A stretch of DNA of 63,612 nucleotides from Streptomyces sp. CG1 (lineage in GTDB: Bacteria > Actinomycetota > Actinomycetes > Streptomycetales > Streptomycetaceae), in contig NZ_CP163519.1 in the NCBI RefSeq assembly GCF_041080625.1, positions 1-63,612 on the forward strand. Reading direction: 5' to 3'. Made by a program: the position numbers and the translations under genes. The notes beneath the pieces were generated by a model. The model was not told the origin of the DNA, searched no databases, and saw only the letters and a list, made by a program, of their open reading frames with translations. Below are positions 17,930 to 25,800 of this stretch, one piece after another (the stretch's first letter is position 1; each line of letters starts with the position of its first letter).

Positions 17930-18345
17930 CAGGGGGCCTGCCGTAGCGCGATGACGGGTATGGTCCGGCGGGTCTGTTTCGGATACTCGCCGAAGCGCGG
18001 GTAGAGCGCCACCTGACGCGCATACAGCTCGTCGTGTTCCTCTCCGGTGACGACCGTGGCGATGGCGGCGAAGGTCTCCTCGCCGACTTCCACCGTCACC
18101 TCCGGGTGGGCCACGAGGTTGTGGTACCAGTCGGGGTTGCGGTCGTAGCCGGCGTTGGTGGCGAAGACGATGTAGCGGTCCCCGTCGGGGAGGCAGGCCA
18201 GCGGCGAGGTGCGCGGCAGCCGGGTTCGCGCGCCGGTGGTCGTGAGCAGCAGGAGGAGCGCGTTCTCGAAACGGCCGCCCACCTTGCCCTTGTTGGCGCG
18301 GAACTCCTCGATGATCTTCCGGTTCCAGGCCAGCGTGTCACTCAT
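17929..18345 (-). CDS. Nitroreductase/deazaflavin (Ddn-like) oxidoreductase
   Basis: 138 residues of the F420-binding split-barrel family (Ddn, related to F420 reductases of tetracycline pathways). Visible signatures: the N-terminal helix (WNRKIIEEFRANKGKVGG), LLTTTGARTRLPRTSPL, FATNAGYDRNPDWYHNLVAHPEVTVE and the C-terminal RTIPVIAL. ATG at 18345 overlaps the previous stop, so it is coupled to the quinone oxidoreductase. It probably reduces a conjugated double bond of a polyketide intermediate. Confidence 0.85.
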   Translation of the reverse strand: MSDTLAWNRKIIEEFRANKGKVGGRFENALLLLLTTTGARTRLPRTSPLACLPDGDRYIVFATNAGYDRNPDWYHNLVAHPEVTVEVGEETFAAIATVVTGEEHDELYARQVALYPRFGEYPKQTRRTIPVIALRQAP

Positions 18346-19270
18346 GGGGCACCAGCACCACTCCACCGCGCAGGCCTCCCGCGGCGAACGCCGTGTGTGC
18401 CTCGGCCGCCTTCTCCAGCGGCAGGGTCCTGGGCTCCCGCAGCGTGAGCCGCCCGGCCTCGACCAGGGCGACCAGCTCGCGCAGCTGAGCTGCGTCCGCG
18501 CGGGCCAGGACGAGCCCGACCCGTATGTCCCGCTCGGCGGCGGGTGGCGCCGGGGGCTTGACGGCGACGAAGGTGCCGCCGTCGCGTACGGCCGCCAGCA
18601 CGGGGGCGCCGATCGCGGCGCAGTCGAGCAGTCCGTCCACGCCGTCGGGGACGGCCTTGCGGAGGGCCGCGGCCGGATCGTCGGAGCGTGGGACGAACGT
18701 GGCGTCGAGACGGGTGAGGAACTTCCCGTCCTGGGCGGAGGCGACGCCCACGACGTCGAGGCCGCGCCCGCGGGCGAGTTCCACGGCGAAGCCGCCTACG
18801 CCGCCGCCGGCCCCGGTGACCGCGAGCCTGCTCCCCTCGGGGAGGCCGAGTATGTCCAGGGCCTGTACGGCGGTCAGGGCGTTCAGGGGCAGCGTGGCGG
18901 CCGTGGCCAGCTGTACTCCGGTGGGTGCGGGGGCCAGTTGGGCCTCGGGCAGGGTGACGAACTCGGCTTGGGCGCCGGCCTTGGTCTCCGGCCAGTTGGA
19001 CATGCCGACCACGCTCTGGCCGAAGGTGAATCCGCAAACGCCGGGACCGACCGCGGCCACGGTGCCTGCGAAGTCGGCGCCGAGCACATAGCGGGGGCCT
19101 TGGGGCAGCCGCGGCCCCATGCCCCCGGAGCGCACGACGAGATCGAGGGGGTGGACTGGCGCGGCCGCCACGCGGACCCGCACCTTCCCCTTGCCGAGTG
19201 CGGGCACCGGAACGTCGGTGACCTCCAGGACATCGGGACCGCCGAAAGAGGTGACGCTTACCGCTCGCAT
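18338..19270 (-). CDS. NADPH-dependent quinone oxidoreductase-like MDR protein
   Basis: 310 residues of the zinc-free medium-chain dehydrogenase family: GroES-like domain at the N-terminus (MRAVSVTSFGGPDVLEV, then PVHPLDLVVRSG), then a Rossmann domain with VTGAGGGVGGFAVELA. No catalytic zinc cysteines are seen, which fits quinone reductase or enoyl reductase types. ATG at 19270 is chosen for the AGGGAG nine bases ahead. It lies between an ABM monooxygenase and the Ddn-like gene on one strand. A likely role is control of quinone redox state during tailoring. Confidence 0.85.
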   Translation of the reverse strand: MRAVSVTSFGGPDVLEVTDVPVPALGKGKVRVRVAAAPVHPLDLVVRSGGMGPRLPQGPRYVLGADFAGTVAAVGPGVCGFTFGQSVVGMSNWPETKAGAQAEFVTLPEAQLAPAPTGVQLATAATLPLNALTAVQALDILGLPEGSRLAVTGAGGGVGGFAVELARGRGLDVVGVASAQDGKFLTRLDATFVPRSDDPAAALRKAVPDGVDGLLDCAAIGAPVLAAVRDGGTFVAVKPPAPPAAERDIRVGLVLARADAAQLRELVALVEAGRLTLREPRTLPLEKAAEAHTAFAAGGLRGGVVLVPHE

Positions 19271-19280
19271 GCCGGGCTCC

Positions 19281-19610
19281 CTAGGACTTGTCGTGGGTGT
19301 AGGTGACACTGCAGGCGATGGAGTCGACGGAGCTGACGAGGTCCTTCACCGTGTGGAAGTGCCCCTGTGCTTCGGGGTGTTGGCGCATGGCATGGAAGGC
19401 GTCCTCCTTTTCCCACTGCACATAGCTGACGACCGTGGCGCCGTCGTGGCTCACATGGACGGCTGCCCCGACGAACCCCGGGTGCTCGCGCAGCATGCCG
19501 TCCGCGCCGGCGAGGGTGTCGGCCAGGGCCCGCTGGTTCTCGGGCGTGGTCCGGAAGATGTTGATGGTCGTGTAGTAGCCGTTCTCTGGGGAGATGGAGA
19601 TGTGGGTCAT
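19281..19610 (-). CDS. Antibiotic biosynthesis monooxygenase (ABM) domain protein
   Basis: 109 residues, a single ferredoxin-like ABM domain as in ActVA-ORF6 and TcmH: GYYTTINIF near the N-terminus, HPGFVGAAVHVSHDGATVVSYVQWEKEDAFHAM, and a C-terminal strand pair. Such small cofactor-free enzymes oxidise anthrones or naphthacenones to quinones. It is clearly related to the ABM protein at 24137-24493 (same GYYT start, HDG and QW positions). It precedes the quinone oxidoreductase by about 10 bases, so the two are probably co-transcribed. Confidence 0.85.
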   Translation of the reverse strand: MTHISISPENGYYTTINIFRTTPENQRALADTLAGADGMLREHPGFVGAAVHVSHDGATVVSYVQWEKEDAFHAMRQHPEAQGHFHTVKDLVSSVDSIACSVTYTHDKS

Positions 19611-19685
19611 GCTGCCCCATCCTCGCGAGAGCACTGAAGAAACACTGGGTCGGCCGATGAAGCCGGGCGGACGGCGGACGCGGGG

Positions 19686-20444
19686 TCAGGGCACCAGGAA
19701 CGGCACCGCGCCGCAGTCCAGCCGCAGTGCGGCTCCGGTGGTGGCCCCGCCGTAGTCGGAGACGGCGTAGAGCACGAGGCCGGCCACCTCGCATGGTTGG
19801 ACGAGCCGGCCCGGTAACGGGGCGGTGGGCGGGCGGAGTCCAAGGCCTGTGCGGTCGGCGGCGGGGTCGCTGCCGCCGGGGTCCGTCAGGCCGGGCAGGA
19901 CGGAGTTGACCGTGACGCCCGTCCCCGCGACGGACTGCGCGAGTGCCCGGGCCACCGACAGATGAGCTGACTTCACGAGTCCGTAGTGCACGGTCTCCAG
20001 CGACGTCTGGACCAGTGACCCGCCGCTGACGAAGATTACCCGGCCCCAGCCGCGCCGGACCATGCCCGGCAGATACCGGCGCACCAGCCGGATCTTCGCC
20101 AGCACGCTGGTCTCGAAGAACCGCCGCCATTCGCTGTCGGGGACGTCGAGGACGAGTGGTGTCGCCGAGACGACCACGTTGTTGACGAGTATGTCCACGT
20201 CCGGGACGGCGGCCGCCAGGTCCTCGACCCCGTCGGGGGTGGCGATGTCGGTGACGACGCCTGTGATGTCCACGGCGCCGGTGGTCTCGCACAGGCGGTC
20301 CACCGTCGACAGGGCGTGGGATCTGCTCCGGTCGGCGATGACCACCTTGGCGCCGGCCCTGGCGAGGGCTTCCGCGATCGCGTATCCGGTCCCGGAGGCG
20401 GTGCCGGTGACCAGGGCGGTGCGTTCGCTCAGATCGATGTTCAC
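19686..20444 (-). CDS. SDR family oxidoreductase, candidate polyketide ketoreductase
   Basis: 252 residues of the classical short-chain dehydrogenase family. The cofactor motif is TGTASGTG (residues 13-20). The usual NNAG appears as NNVV, the catalytic Ser lies in VSGGS, and the Tyr-Lys pair in HYGLVK. GTG at 20444 is chosen since AAAGGA lies upstream and the cofactor motif then falls near residue 13 as usual. Pentangular and related pathways use a dedicated SDR to reduce one carbonyl; this one could do so or act later. It is divergent from the FAD hydroxylase. Confidence 0.83.
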   Translation of the reverse strand: MNIDLSERTALVTGTASGTGYAIAEALARAGAKVVIADRSRSHALSTVDRLCETTGAVDITGVVTDIATPDGVEDLAAAVPDVDILVNNVVVSATPLVLDVPDSEWRRFFETSVLAKIRLVRRYLPGMVRRGWGRVIFVSGGSLVQTSLETVHYGLVKSAHLSVARALAQSVAGTGVTVNSVLPGLTDPGGSDPAADRTGLGLRPPTAPLPGRLVQPCEVAGLVLYAVSDYGGATTGAALRLDCGAVPFLVP

Positions 20445-20658
20445 GAATCCAGGTTCCTTTCGCGCGGTCAGGCCGGCACCCGGTTGCCAGCATCGGGCGG
20501 AGGTGGCGGACGCCGCCAGTGGGAAGCTGTTCGACGACGGAATCAAGCAGTGACAGCCCGCCGTTTGGTGGAATCACGCGGATTCATCGCTTCTTCAGCG
20601 GTCCTGGAGGGGCCCCCGCGAGCCTGGCCGCGGCCCCTTCCCGAGATTGGACTGCATC

Positions 20659-22260
20659 ATGTCAGACGCTCAGGTCCCGGTGTTGATCGTGGGAGGCGGC
20701 ATGTCCGGCCTCGCCGCGGCTCTCTTCCTCCGGCAGCAGGGCATCGACTGCCGGGTGGTCGAGCGCAATACGACCGTCTCCCAGCTGCTGCGCTCCACCC
20801 ATGTCAGTCCGCGCACCATGGAACTCTTCCGCACCCTGGGCATCGAGCACCAGGTGCGCGAAGTGGCGGAGAAGTTCGTCCTCGGCAAGTACTGGTCCGC
20901 CCGCGATCTGCCGCCGCGCCATCTTCCCCGCGCCATTCTGCGCGCCCGCTCCTTGGCCGACGTGGTCCAGGGCGACGTCGTCGTCATGGCCGAGGGGGGG
21001 AACGACTTCCACGACATCGGCCCCTCGGAGGCCGTCTGGTGCGGGCAGGACAAGGTCGAGCCGGTCATGCTCGCCGAGGCCCTGCGGCGCGGCGCCCGTA
21101 TCGACTTCCACACCGAGCTGTCGTCGTTCACCCAGGACGCCGACGGGGTGACCGCCACCGTTCGCGACCGGGCCACCGGTGCGGTCTCCACCGTGCGGGC
21201 CGGGTACCTGATCGCCGCCGACGGGGCGCACGGGTCGGTCCGCACGACGCTCGGCATCGAGCGGCGCGGCCGGGGCACCCTCGGTCACGTGCTCAACGTG
21301 CTCTTCAAGGCGGACCTCGACGCGGTGCTCGGCGGTCGGCGCTTCATGATCCTCTATCTGACCGATCCGGGGGCGCCCGGCATGCTGTTCAAACTGGACG
21401 ACCAGCGCTGGATCCTCGGCGTCTTCGGCGACCCCAGGGAACTCGACGCGGACAAGCTGAGCCACGAGGAGTGCGCCGCGCTCATCCGCAGGGCCACCGG
21501 GGAGCCGGAGCTGCCCGTTGACGTGCAGACGGCCATGGGCTGGTGGATCGGCCACGGAATCGCCGACCGCTACCGGGCAGGACGGGTCTTCCTGGCCGGC
21601 GATGCCTGTCATGTCCTGCCCCCCACGGGCGGTTTCGGTGCCAACGTCGGTGTCCAGGACGCGGGCAACCTGGCCTGGAAGCTGGCCGGGGTGCTGCACG
21701 GCTGGGCGGGCGAGGAACTCCTCGACACCTACGAGGCCGAGCGCCGCCCCGTCGGCCGGGCCACCATCGACCAGGCGTTGATGCGGCACATGCGCTGGAG
21801 CGACCCGGACGACACCACGCCGCGCGACGAGCGGGACCAGACCGTCGTCACCACTGCCTACCGGTACTCCTCACCGGCTGTCGCAGGCCCCGCCCACGGC
21901 GAGGTTCTCGGGCACGAGTTGTGCATCGACGGACGTCCGGGGATGCGCGTGCCGCACGCCTGGCTGACGGTCGACGGCCGCCGGAGGTCGACGGTGGACC
22001 TGCCCGGCGAGACCTTCGTCCTGCTGACCGGCGGCGGCGCCGGATGGGCGGAGGCCGCGCGCTCGGCCGCCGGGCGACTGGGTGTCCCGCTGCGGGTGTG
22101 CGGCGACGGGGAGGCTCGTGTCCGGCGGGCCGTCGGTATCACGGAGCGGGGTGCGCTGCTCGTGCGGCCGGACGGTTTCGTGGCGTGGCGCTGCGAGGAC
22201 GGCCCCGTGGACGGCGGCGCCCTGCACGAGGTGCTGACCACGATCCTGGCACGTCGCTGA
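20659..22260 (+). CDS. FAD-dependent aromatic polyketide hydroxylase
   Basis: 533 residues of the class A flavoprotein monooxygenase family (PgaE/RdmE/TcmG-like). The dinucleotide motif is VGGGMSGLAAA (about 11-21), the DG motif appears as IAADGAHGSVRTTLG, and the second FAD motif is GDACHVLPPTGGFGANVGVQD (from about 314). The C-terminal thioredoxin-like domain is typical of polyketide hydroxylases. It would hydroxylate or epoxidise the aromatic core using NADPH and oxygen. ATG at 20659 is used; a TTG four codons earlier is weaker. It is the only plus-strand tailoring gene and ends in a strong shared terminator. Confidence 0.9.
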   Translation: MSDAQVPVLIVGGGMSGLAAALFLRQQGIDCRVVERNTTVSQLLRSTHVSPRTMELFRTLGIEHQVREVAEKFVLGKYWSARDLPPRHLPRAILRARSLADVVQGDVVVMAEGGNDFHDIGPSEAVWCGQDKVEPVMLAEALRRGARIDFHTELSSFTQDADGVTATVRDRATGAVSTVRAGYLIAADGAHGSVRTTLGIERRGRGTLGHVLNVLFKADLDAVLGGRRFMILYLTDPGAPGMLFKLDDQRWILGVFGDPRELDADKLSHEECAALIRRATGEPELPVDVQTAMGWWIGHGIADRYRAGRVFLAGDACHVLPPTGGFGANVGVQDAGNLAWKLAGVLHGWAGEELLDTYEAERRPVGRATIDQALMRHMRWSDPDDTTPRDERDQTVVTTAYRYSSPAVAGPAHGEVLGHELCIDGRPGMRVPHAWLTVDGRRRSTVDLPGETFVLLTGGGAGWAEAARSAAGRLGVPLRVCGDGEARVRRAVGITERGALLVRPDGFVAWRCEDGPVDGGALHEVLTTILARR

Positions 22261-22276
22261 CGGCCCCTCACATCAG

Positions 22277-22321
22277 TGCGCCCGTCTGCCCGCCCTGGAA
22301 AGGGGCGGGCAGACGGGCGCA
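22277..22321. terminator. Bidirectional terminator, perfect 19-bp stem
   Basis: A perfect 19-bp inverted repeat (arms 22277-22295 and 22303-22321) with a 7-base loop lies between the convergent FAD hydroxylase and O-methyltransferase genes. It can stop transcription from both sides, ending the long minus-strand PKS operon. Confidence 0.88.
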
Positions 22322-22346
22322 TCTGCGGGACGTCCGTCCCGCTCGG

Positions 22347-23366
22347 TCACCTCTTCTTGCGGGCGATGACGAGCCGCTCGGTGGCGGTGAGGTCCTCGAC
22401 CGTGATGTCGGCGAATCCCGCGGCAGTCAGCCAGTCGCGGGCCTGGGCGGCCGTGTACTCGGAGCCGCCGGTGCGCACGAGCCTCATGTTGAGGCTCATC
22501 AGCAGGGAACGCGCGGGGCCGCGCCGGTCGTCGTCGAGCAGCTCCTCGTAGATCAGCAGGGCGCCGCCCGGGCGTACGGCGTCGAAGGCCCGCTTGACGA
22601 GCAGTTGCCGGGATGCCTCGTCCCAGTCGTGCAGCACGTGCCCGAACAGCAGTACATCGGCCTCCGGCAGCGGGTCTGTGCGGAAGTCGCCGCCTTGGAA
22701 GGTGACCTTCCCGGTGGTGCCGAGCCGTTCCATGTGCTCGGTGAACAGCGGGGCGAGGGCCGGCAGATCGAAGCACACTCCGCGCAAGTGCGGGTGAGCC
22801 GCGGCCACATGGCCGGCCAGGTTGCCGCGCGCACCGCCGAGGTCGGCGAAGGTGCGGTAGGGGGTCCAGTCGAATCGGTGCGCGAGTGCGGCGGTGACGG
22901 GCGCCGAGACGCTGTCCATGGCGTCCATGAAGCGTCGCACCTGGTCGAGGTCGCGGTACCAGTCGCCGAAGGAGTCCCTGCCCTCCTGCCGGGCTCCGCT
23001 GCGCAGCAGTTCGCTCAGTCGGCCCCAGGCGGGGTAGAGGGAGTGGCCCATGAAGGTGAAGAAGCCGCCGACGTAGGAGTCCTTCTCCCGGTCCAGGTAG
23101 CGGTCGGCGGCCGGGGCGTTGGCGTAGCGGCCGTCGTCGCCGCGCGTGAGCAGACCGAGCGCCACGAGGGCGTCGAGGAAGTCGCGGGCGGCGTCCGGGT
23201 GCAGGCCGAGGGCTTGGGTCAGCTCCGCCTCATGAGCCGGTTCCCTGGCCAGGAGGGTGAACAGGCCAAGGTTCACCCCGCTGAACAGGGCCTGGGACCG
23301 CCAGAAGCCGCTGGCGGTGTCCATGACGAATTGCAGGTCGGTGTCAGCCGCGGGCGTCTGCTCCAT
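22347..23366 (-). CDS. SAM-dependent O-methyltransferase (DnrK/TcmN class)
   Basis: 339 residues. The N-terminal dimerisation domain (about 10-110) is followed by a Rossmann SAM domain: motif I is DLGGARGN, and the catalytic motif HDWDE is present, unlike in the ACP-fused relative at 30110. It would methylate a phenol of the aromatic polyketide. ATG at 23366 has a good GAAGGAG site. Its start lies inside the end of the thioesterase gene (overlap 23344-23366), so it is co-translated and probably the last gene of the core operon. Confidence 0.9.
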   Translation of the reverse strand: MEQTPAADTDLQFVMDTASGFWRSQALFSGVNLGLFTLLAREPAHEAELTQALGLHPDAARDFLDALVALGLLTRGDDGRYANAPAADRYLDREKDSYVGGFFTFMGHSLYPAWGRLSELLRSGARQEGRDSFGDWYRDLDQVRRFMDAMDSVSAPVTAALAHRFDWTPYRTFADLGGARGNLAGHVAAAHPHLRGVCFDLPALAPLFTEHMERLGTTGKVTFQGGDFRTDPLPEADVLLFGHVLHDWDEASRQLLVKRAFDAVRPGGALLIYEELLDDDRRGPARSLLMSLNMRLVRTGGSEYTAAQARDWLTAAGFADITVEDLTATERLVIARKKR

Positions 23367-24153
23367 GGCGATCTCCTTCGGGCGAGGTACGGGTCGGACC
23401 GGTCGGTCCGACCAAGAGGTCGGCGAGGATCAGGGCGACGAGCGCGCCCGGGTCCTCGGTGTGGAAGAGATGGCCGCCCCGCACGGTGTGTACCGTCAGT
23501 CCGGCCGAGGTGACGGGTGCCCAGTGGGGCATGACGGAAGGGCCGGCGAGCGGATCGTCGGACCCGGCGACGGCCACGACAGGGACGGGCAGGGGGGCCG
23601 GTACGGTCGTGGGCCGCGCGGCCAGCCAGTCGAGGTCGGAGCGGAGCACCGTGGTGAGGCGGCGCCGGATGACGCCGTGGCCGAGCACCTCGCGGGGGAT
23701 GCCGCCCAGCCGGGCCACCTCGGCGAGGAGAGCGTCGTCGGGGAGTGCGCGCCAGCGCCGTACCCACTCGCACGGCAGGTGCGGCGGGTGGCTCGCGCCG
23801 AGGTAGAGCCGGCGCGGGGCCGGTGCACCCCGTGCGAGCAGCACGCGGGCAGCCTCGCAGGCGAGGACGCCGCCCATGCTGTGCCCGTAGAGGGCAAAGG
23901 GGCGGTCCGCGCGGCGGGCGAGCCCCTCGGCCAGTTCGCCCGCGTCGAAGGCGGACGGTTCGCCGATCCGGTTCTCGCGGCCGGGAAGCTGGACGGGCTG
24001 GGCCCACAGCCGCGGTGGCAGCAGCCGCTGCCAGGCCAGATAGGGTGCGGCGCCACCGCCGGCGTTGGGCAGGCAGAAGAGGATGGTCTCCGCTTCCGCG
24101 GGGACGGGTGGCCCGGGGAACCAGCGTGCCCAGGGGTCAGCCCGCGCTGTCAT
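23344..24153 (-). CDS. Type II thioesterase
   Basis: 269 residues of the alpha/beta hydrolase fold. FCLPNAGGGAAPY at the N-terminus, the nucleophile Ser92 in YGHSMGG, the acid in AGSDDPLAG, and the His in GGHLFH complete the triad. Such enzymes remove wrong acyl groups from carrier proteins; this is of interest as the cluster has two ACP domains and an adenylation enzyme. ATG at 24153 overlaps the end of the ABM gene, and its own end overlaps the O-methyltransferase. It could also release the product, but this is rare in type II systems. Confidence 0.9.
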   Translation of the reverse strand: MTARADPWARWFPGPPVPAEAETILFCLPNAGGGAAPYLAWQRLLPPRLWAQPVQLPGRENRIGEPSAFDAGELAEGLARRADRPFALYGHSMGGVLACEAARVLLARGAPAPRRLYLGASHPPHLPCEWVRRWRALPDDALLAEVARLGGIPREVLGHGVIRRRLTTVLRSDLDWLAARPTTVPAPLPVPVVAVAGSDDPLAGPSVMPHWAPVTSAGLTVHTVRGGHLFHTEDPGALVALILADLLVGPTGPTRTSPEGDRHGADARG

Positions 24154-24493
24154 GCCGTCCTCCTGCCGGGTCGGCTGCCCGGTGCACGTAGGAGACCCGG
24201 CAGAAGATCGGTTCGATGTCGTCGGTGATCGCCCGGCAGGCCTTGAAGTGGGCCTGGACGTCCGGATGGCGGTGCATGGCGTCGAAGTCCTCCTTGCTGC
24301 GCCACTGCGCGTAGTTGACGACACGTCGCCCGTCGTGGCTGCGGTGGACGTTGGCGGAGATGAATCCGGGGAACTTCTCGATGACGTCGGTCGCCTCGAC
24401 GACGGCGTCGTAGATGGCCTGCTGGTCCACGGGCTCGGTGGTGAAGACGTTGACCAGGGTGTAGTAGCCGTCCCCAGGCAAGACGGTGCCCAC
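24137..24493 (-). CDS. Antibiotic biosynthesis monooxygenase (ABM) domain protein, second copy
   Basis: 118 residues with an ABM domain: GDGYYTLVNVF, FPGFISANVHRSHDGRRVVNYAQW, then HPDVQAHFKACRA. It resembles the protein at 19281-19610 and is a likely anthrone-type oxygenase. GTG at 24493 is chosen because GGAGAGGAG stands six bases ahead and the domain then begins at the same distance as in its paralogue. An ATG at 24541 overlapping the CLF stop (ATGA) is an alternative that adds 16 residues. It sits between the CLF and the thioesterase. Confidence 0.83.
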   Translation of the reverse strand: MGTVLPGDGYYTLVNVFTTEPVDQQAIYDAVVEATDVIEKFPGFISANVHRSHDGRRVVNYAQWRSKEDFDAMHRHPDVQAHFKACRAITDDIEPIFCRVSYVHRAADPAGGRHDSAG

Positions 24494-24537
24494 GGTGTGC
24501 TCCTCTCCGGCGTCACGCGGGGTGCGTGACGCCGTCG

Positions 24538-25800
24538 TCATGCCGCGCGGACAACCAGCGCGGAGTTGAATCCGCCGTGGCCCCGGGCCAGGACCAGCAC
24601 GGTCCGGACCGGGAGGTGGCGGTGCTCGCCGACGACGACGTCGATGGCGTAGTCGTCGGGGACGGCCGCGGTGCCGACCGCGGCCGGGACCGTGTGATCG
24701 CGCAGCATCCGCAGCGCGGTGGCGACGTCGAGGGGTGCCCCTCCCGCGTACAGCCGGCCGGTCATGGTCTTGGGCAGGCAGACCGGAACTCCGCGCGGGC
24801 CGAACACCTCGGCGAGCGCGGCCGCCTCCTCGGCGTCGCGTTCCGGCACTCCGCTGGCATCGGCTACGACGGCGTCGATGCCGGCGGCGTCGAGTCCGGC
24901 GTCGGTGAGGGCTGCGGTGATCGCTTTCGTCAGGGTGGAGGGACGGCCGGAGCCGGGAGCCGCATCGAAGGTGGCGGCGTAGCCGGCGAGTTCGCCGTGG
25001 ACGGCCGGCGCACCGCGTTCGCGGGCCGCCCGAAGCTCTTCCAGGACCAGGATCGCGCCGCCCTCCCCCGGCACGTACCCGCGTGCCCTACGGTCGAAGG
25101 GCAGATACGCGCATGCCGGGTCGGGCTCGGTGCTGAGCAGGCCGTTGGGGAGCTGTGCGGTCAGTCCCCACGGGGAGAGCGGGGCGTCCAGGCCGCCGAC
25201 GAGGGCCACCTTGAGGTCGCCCGCGCGCAGCCGGCGCCGGGCGGTGGCGAACGCGTCGAGTCCGCCGGCCTGCTCCGCGACGACCACGCAGGCCGCGCCC
25301 CGGGCGCCGTGCCGGATGGAGAGCTGGCCGGTGTTGACGGCGTAGAACCAGGCGAAGGACTGGTAGGCGCTGACCCGGTGCGGGCCCTCGCTCCAGAGCT
25401 TTTGCAGTTCACGCTGGCCGAACTCGAAGCCGCCGCAGCCGGCCGCGGTGATCACTCCGGTGTCGAAGGTGCCGAGGTCGCCGACGGTGACTTTGGCGTC
25501 CCGCAGTGCCTCGTCGGCTGCGATGAGGGCGAACTGGGTGACGCGGTCGGTCTGCGGCACGAGGCGGCCGGGCACCCGTCCGGCAGGGCTGAAGTCCGTC
25601 AGTTCGCCGCCGACGCGTGCCGGATAGCGGGACGGGTCGAAGCGGCCGAGCGTGCGCAGTCCGCTGCGCCGGGCCAGGGTGGCCCGCCAGTGGTCCTCGG
25701 CGCTCAGCCCGTTGGGGGCGACGACGCCCACGCCCGTGACGACGATGCGCGCGGTGTCGGCATGCGGGGCGGTGGGCGTCATCGCGGCGGCGCTGGTCAT
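24538..25800 (-). CDS. Type II PKS ketosynthase beta (chain length factor)
   Basis: 420 residues of the thiolase fold. The active-site Cys is replaced by Gln177 (VAEQAGGLDA), the hallmark of a chain length factor. The FAWFYAVNTGQ stretch is also typical. With KS-alpha it forms the heterodimer that builds the poly-beta-keto chain and sets its length. ATG at 25800 overlaps the KS-alpha stop (ATGA), giving 1:1 translation. The cyclase set suggests a long chain (decaketide or longer), but chain length cannot be read directly from this sequence by eye. Confidence 0.95.
   Translation of the reverse strand: MTSAAAMTPTAPHADTARIVVTGVGVVAPNGLSAEDHWRATLARRSGLRTLGRFDPSRYPARVGGELTDFSPAGRVPGRLVPQTDRVTQFALIAADEALRDAKVTVGDLGTFDTGVITAAGCGGFEFGQRELQKLWSEGPHRVSAYQSFAWFYAVNTGQLSIRHGARGAACVVVAEQAGGLDAFATARRRLRAGDLKVALVGGLDAPLSPWGLTAQLPNGLLSTEPDPACAYLPFDRRARGYVPGEGGAILVLEELRAARERGAPAVHGELAGYAATFDAAPGSGRPSTLTKAITAALTDAGLDAAGIDAVVADASGVPERDAEEAAALAEVFGPRGVPVCLPKTMTGRLYAGGAPLDVATALRMLRDHTVPAAVGTAAVPDDYAIDVVVGEHRHLPVRTVLVLARGHGGFNSALVVRAA

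Noticed and set aside
19258..20577. Long minus-strand frame overlapping the SDR and ABM genes
   Set aside because: The SDR and ABM frames carry clear motifs and ribosome sites; this frame is an Arg/Pro-rich shadow.
21543..23513. Long plus-strand frame across the FAD hydroxylase end and the O-methyltransferase
   Set aside because: It crosses the 19-bp terminator and is antisense to the methyltransferase; no motifs.
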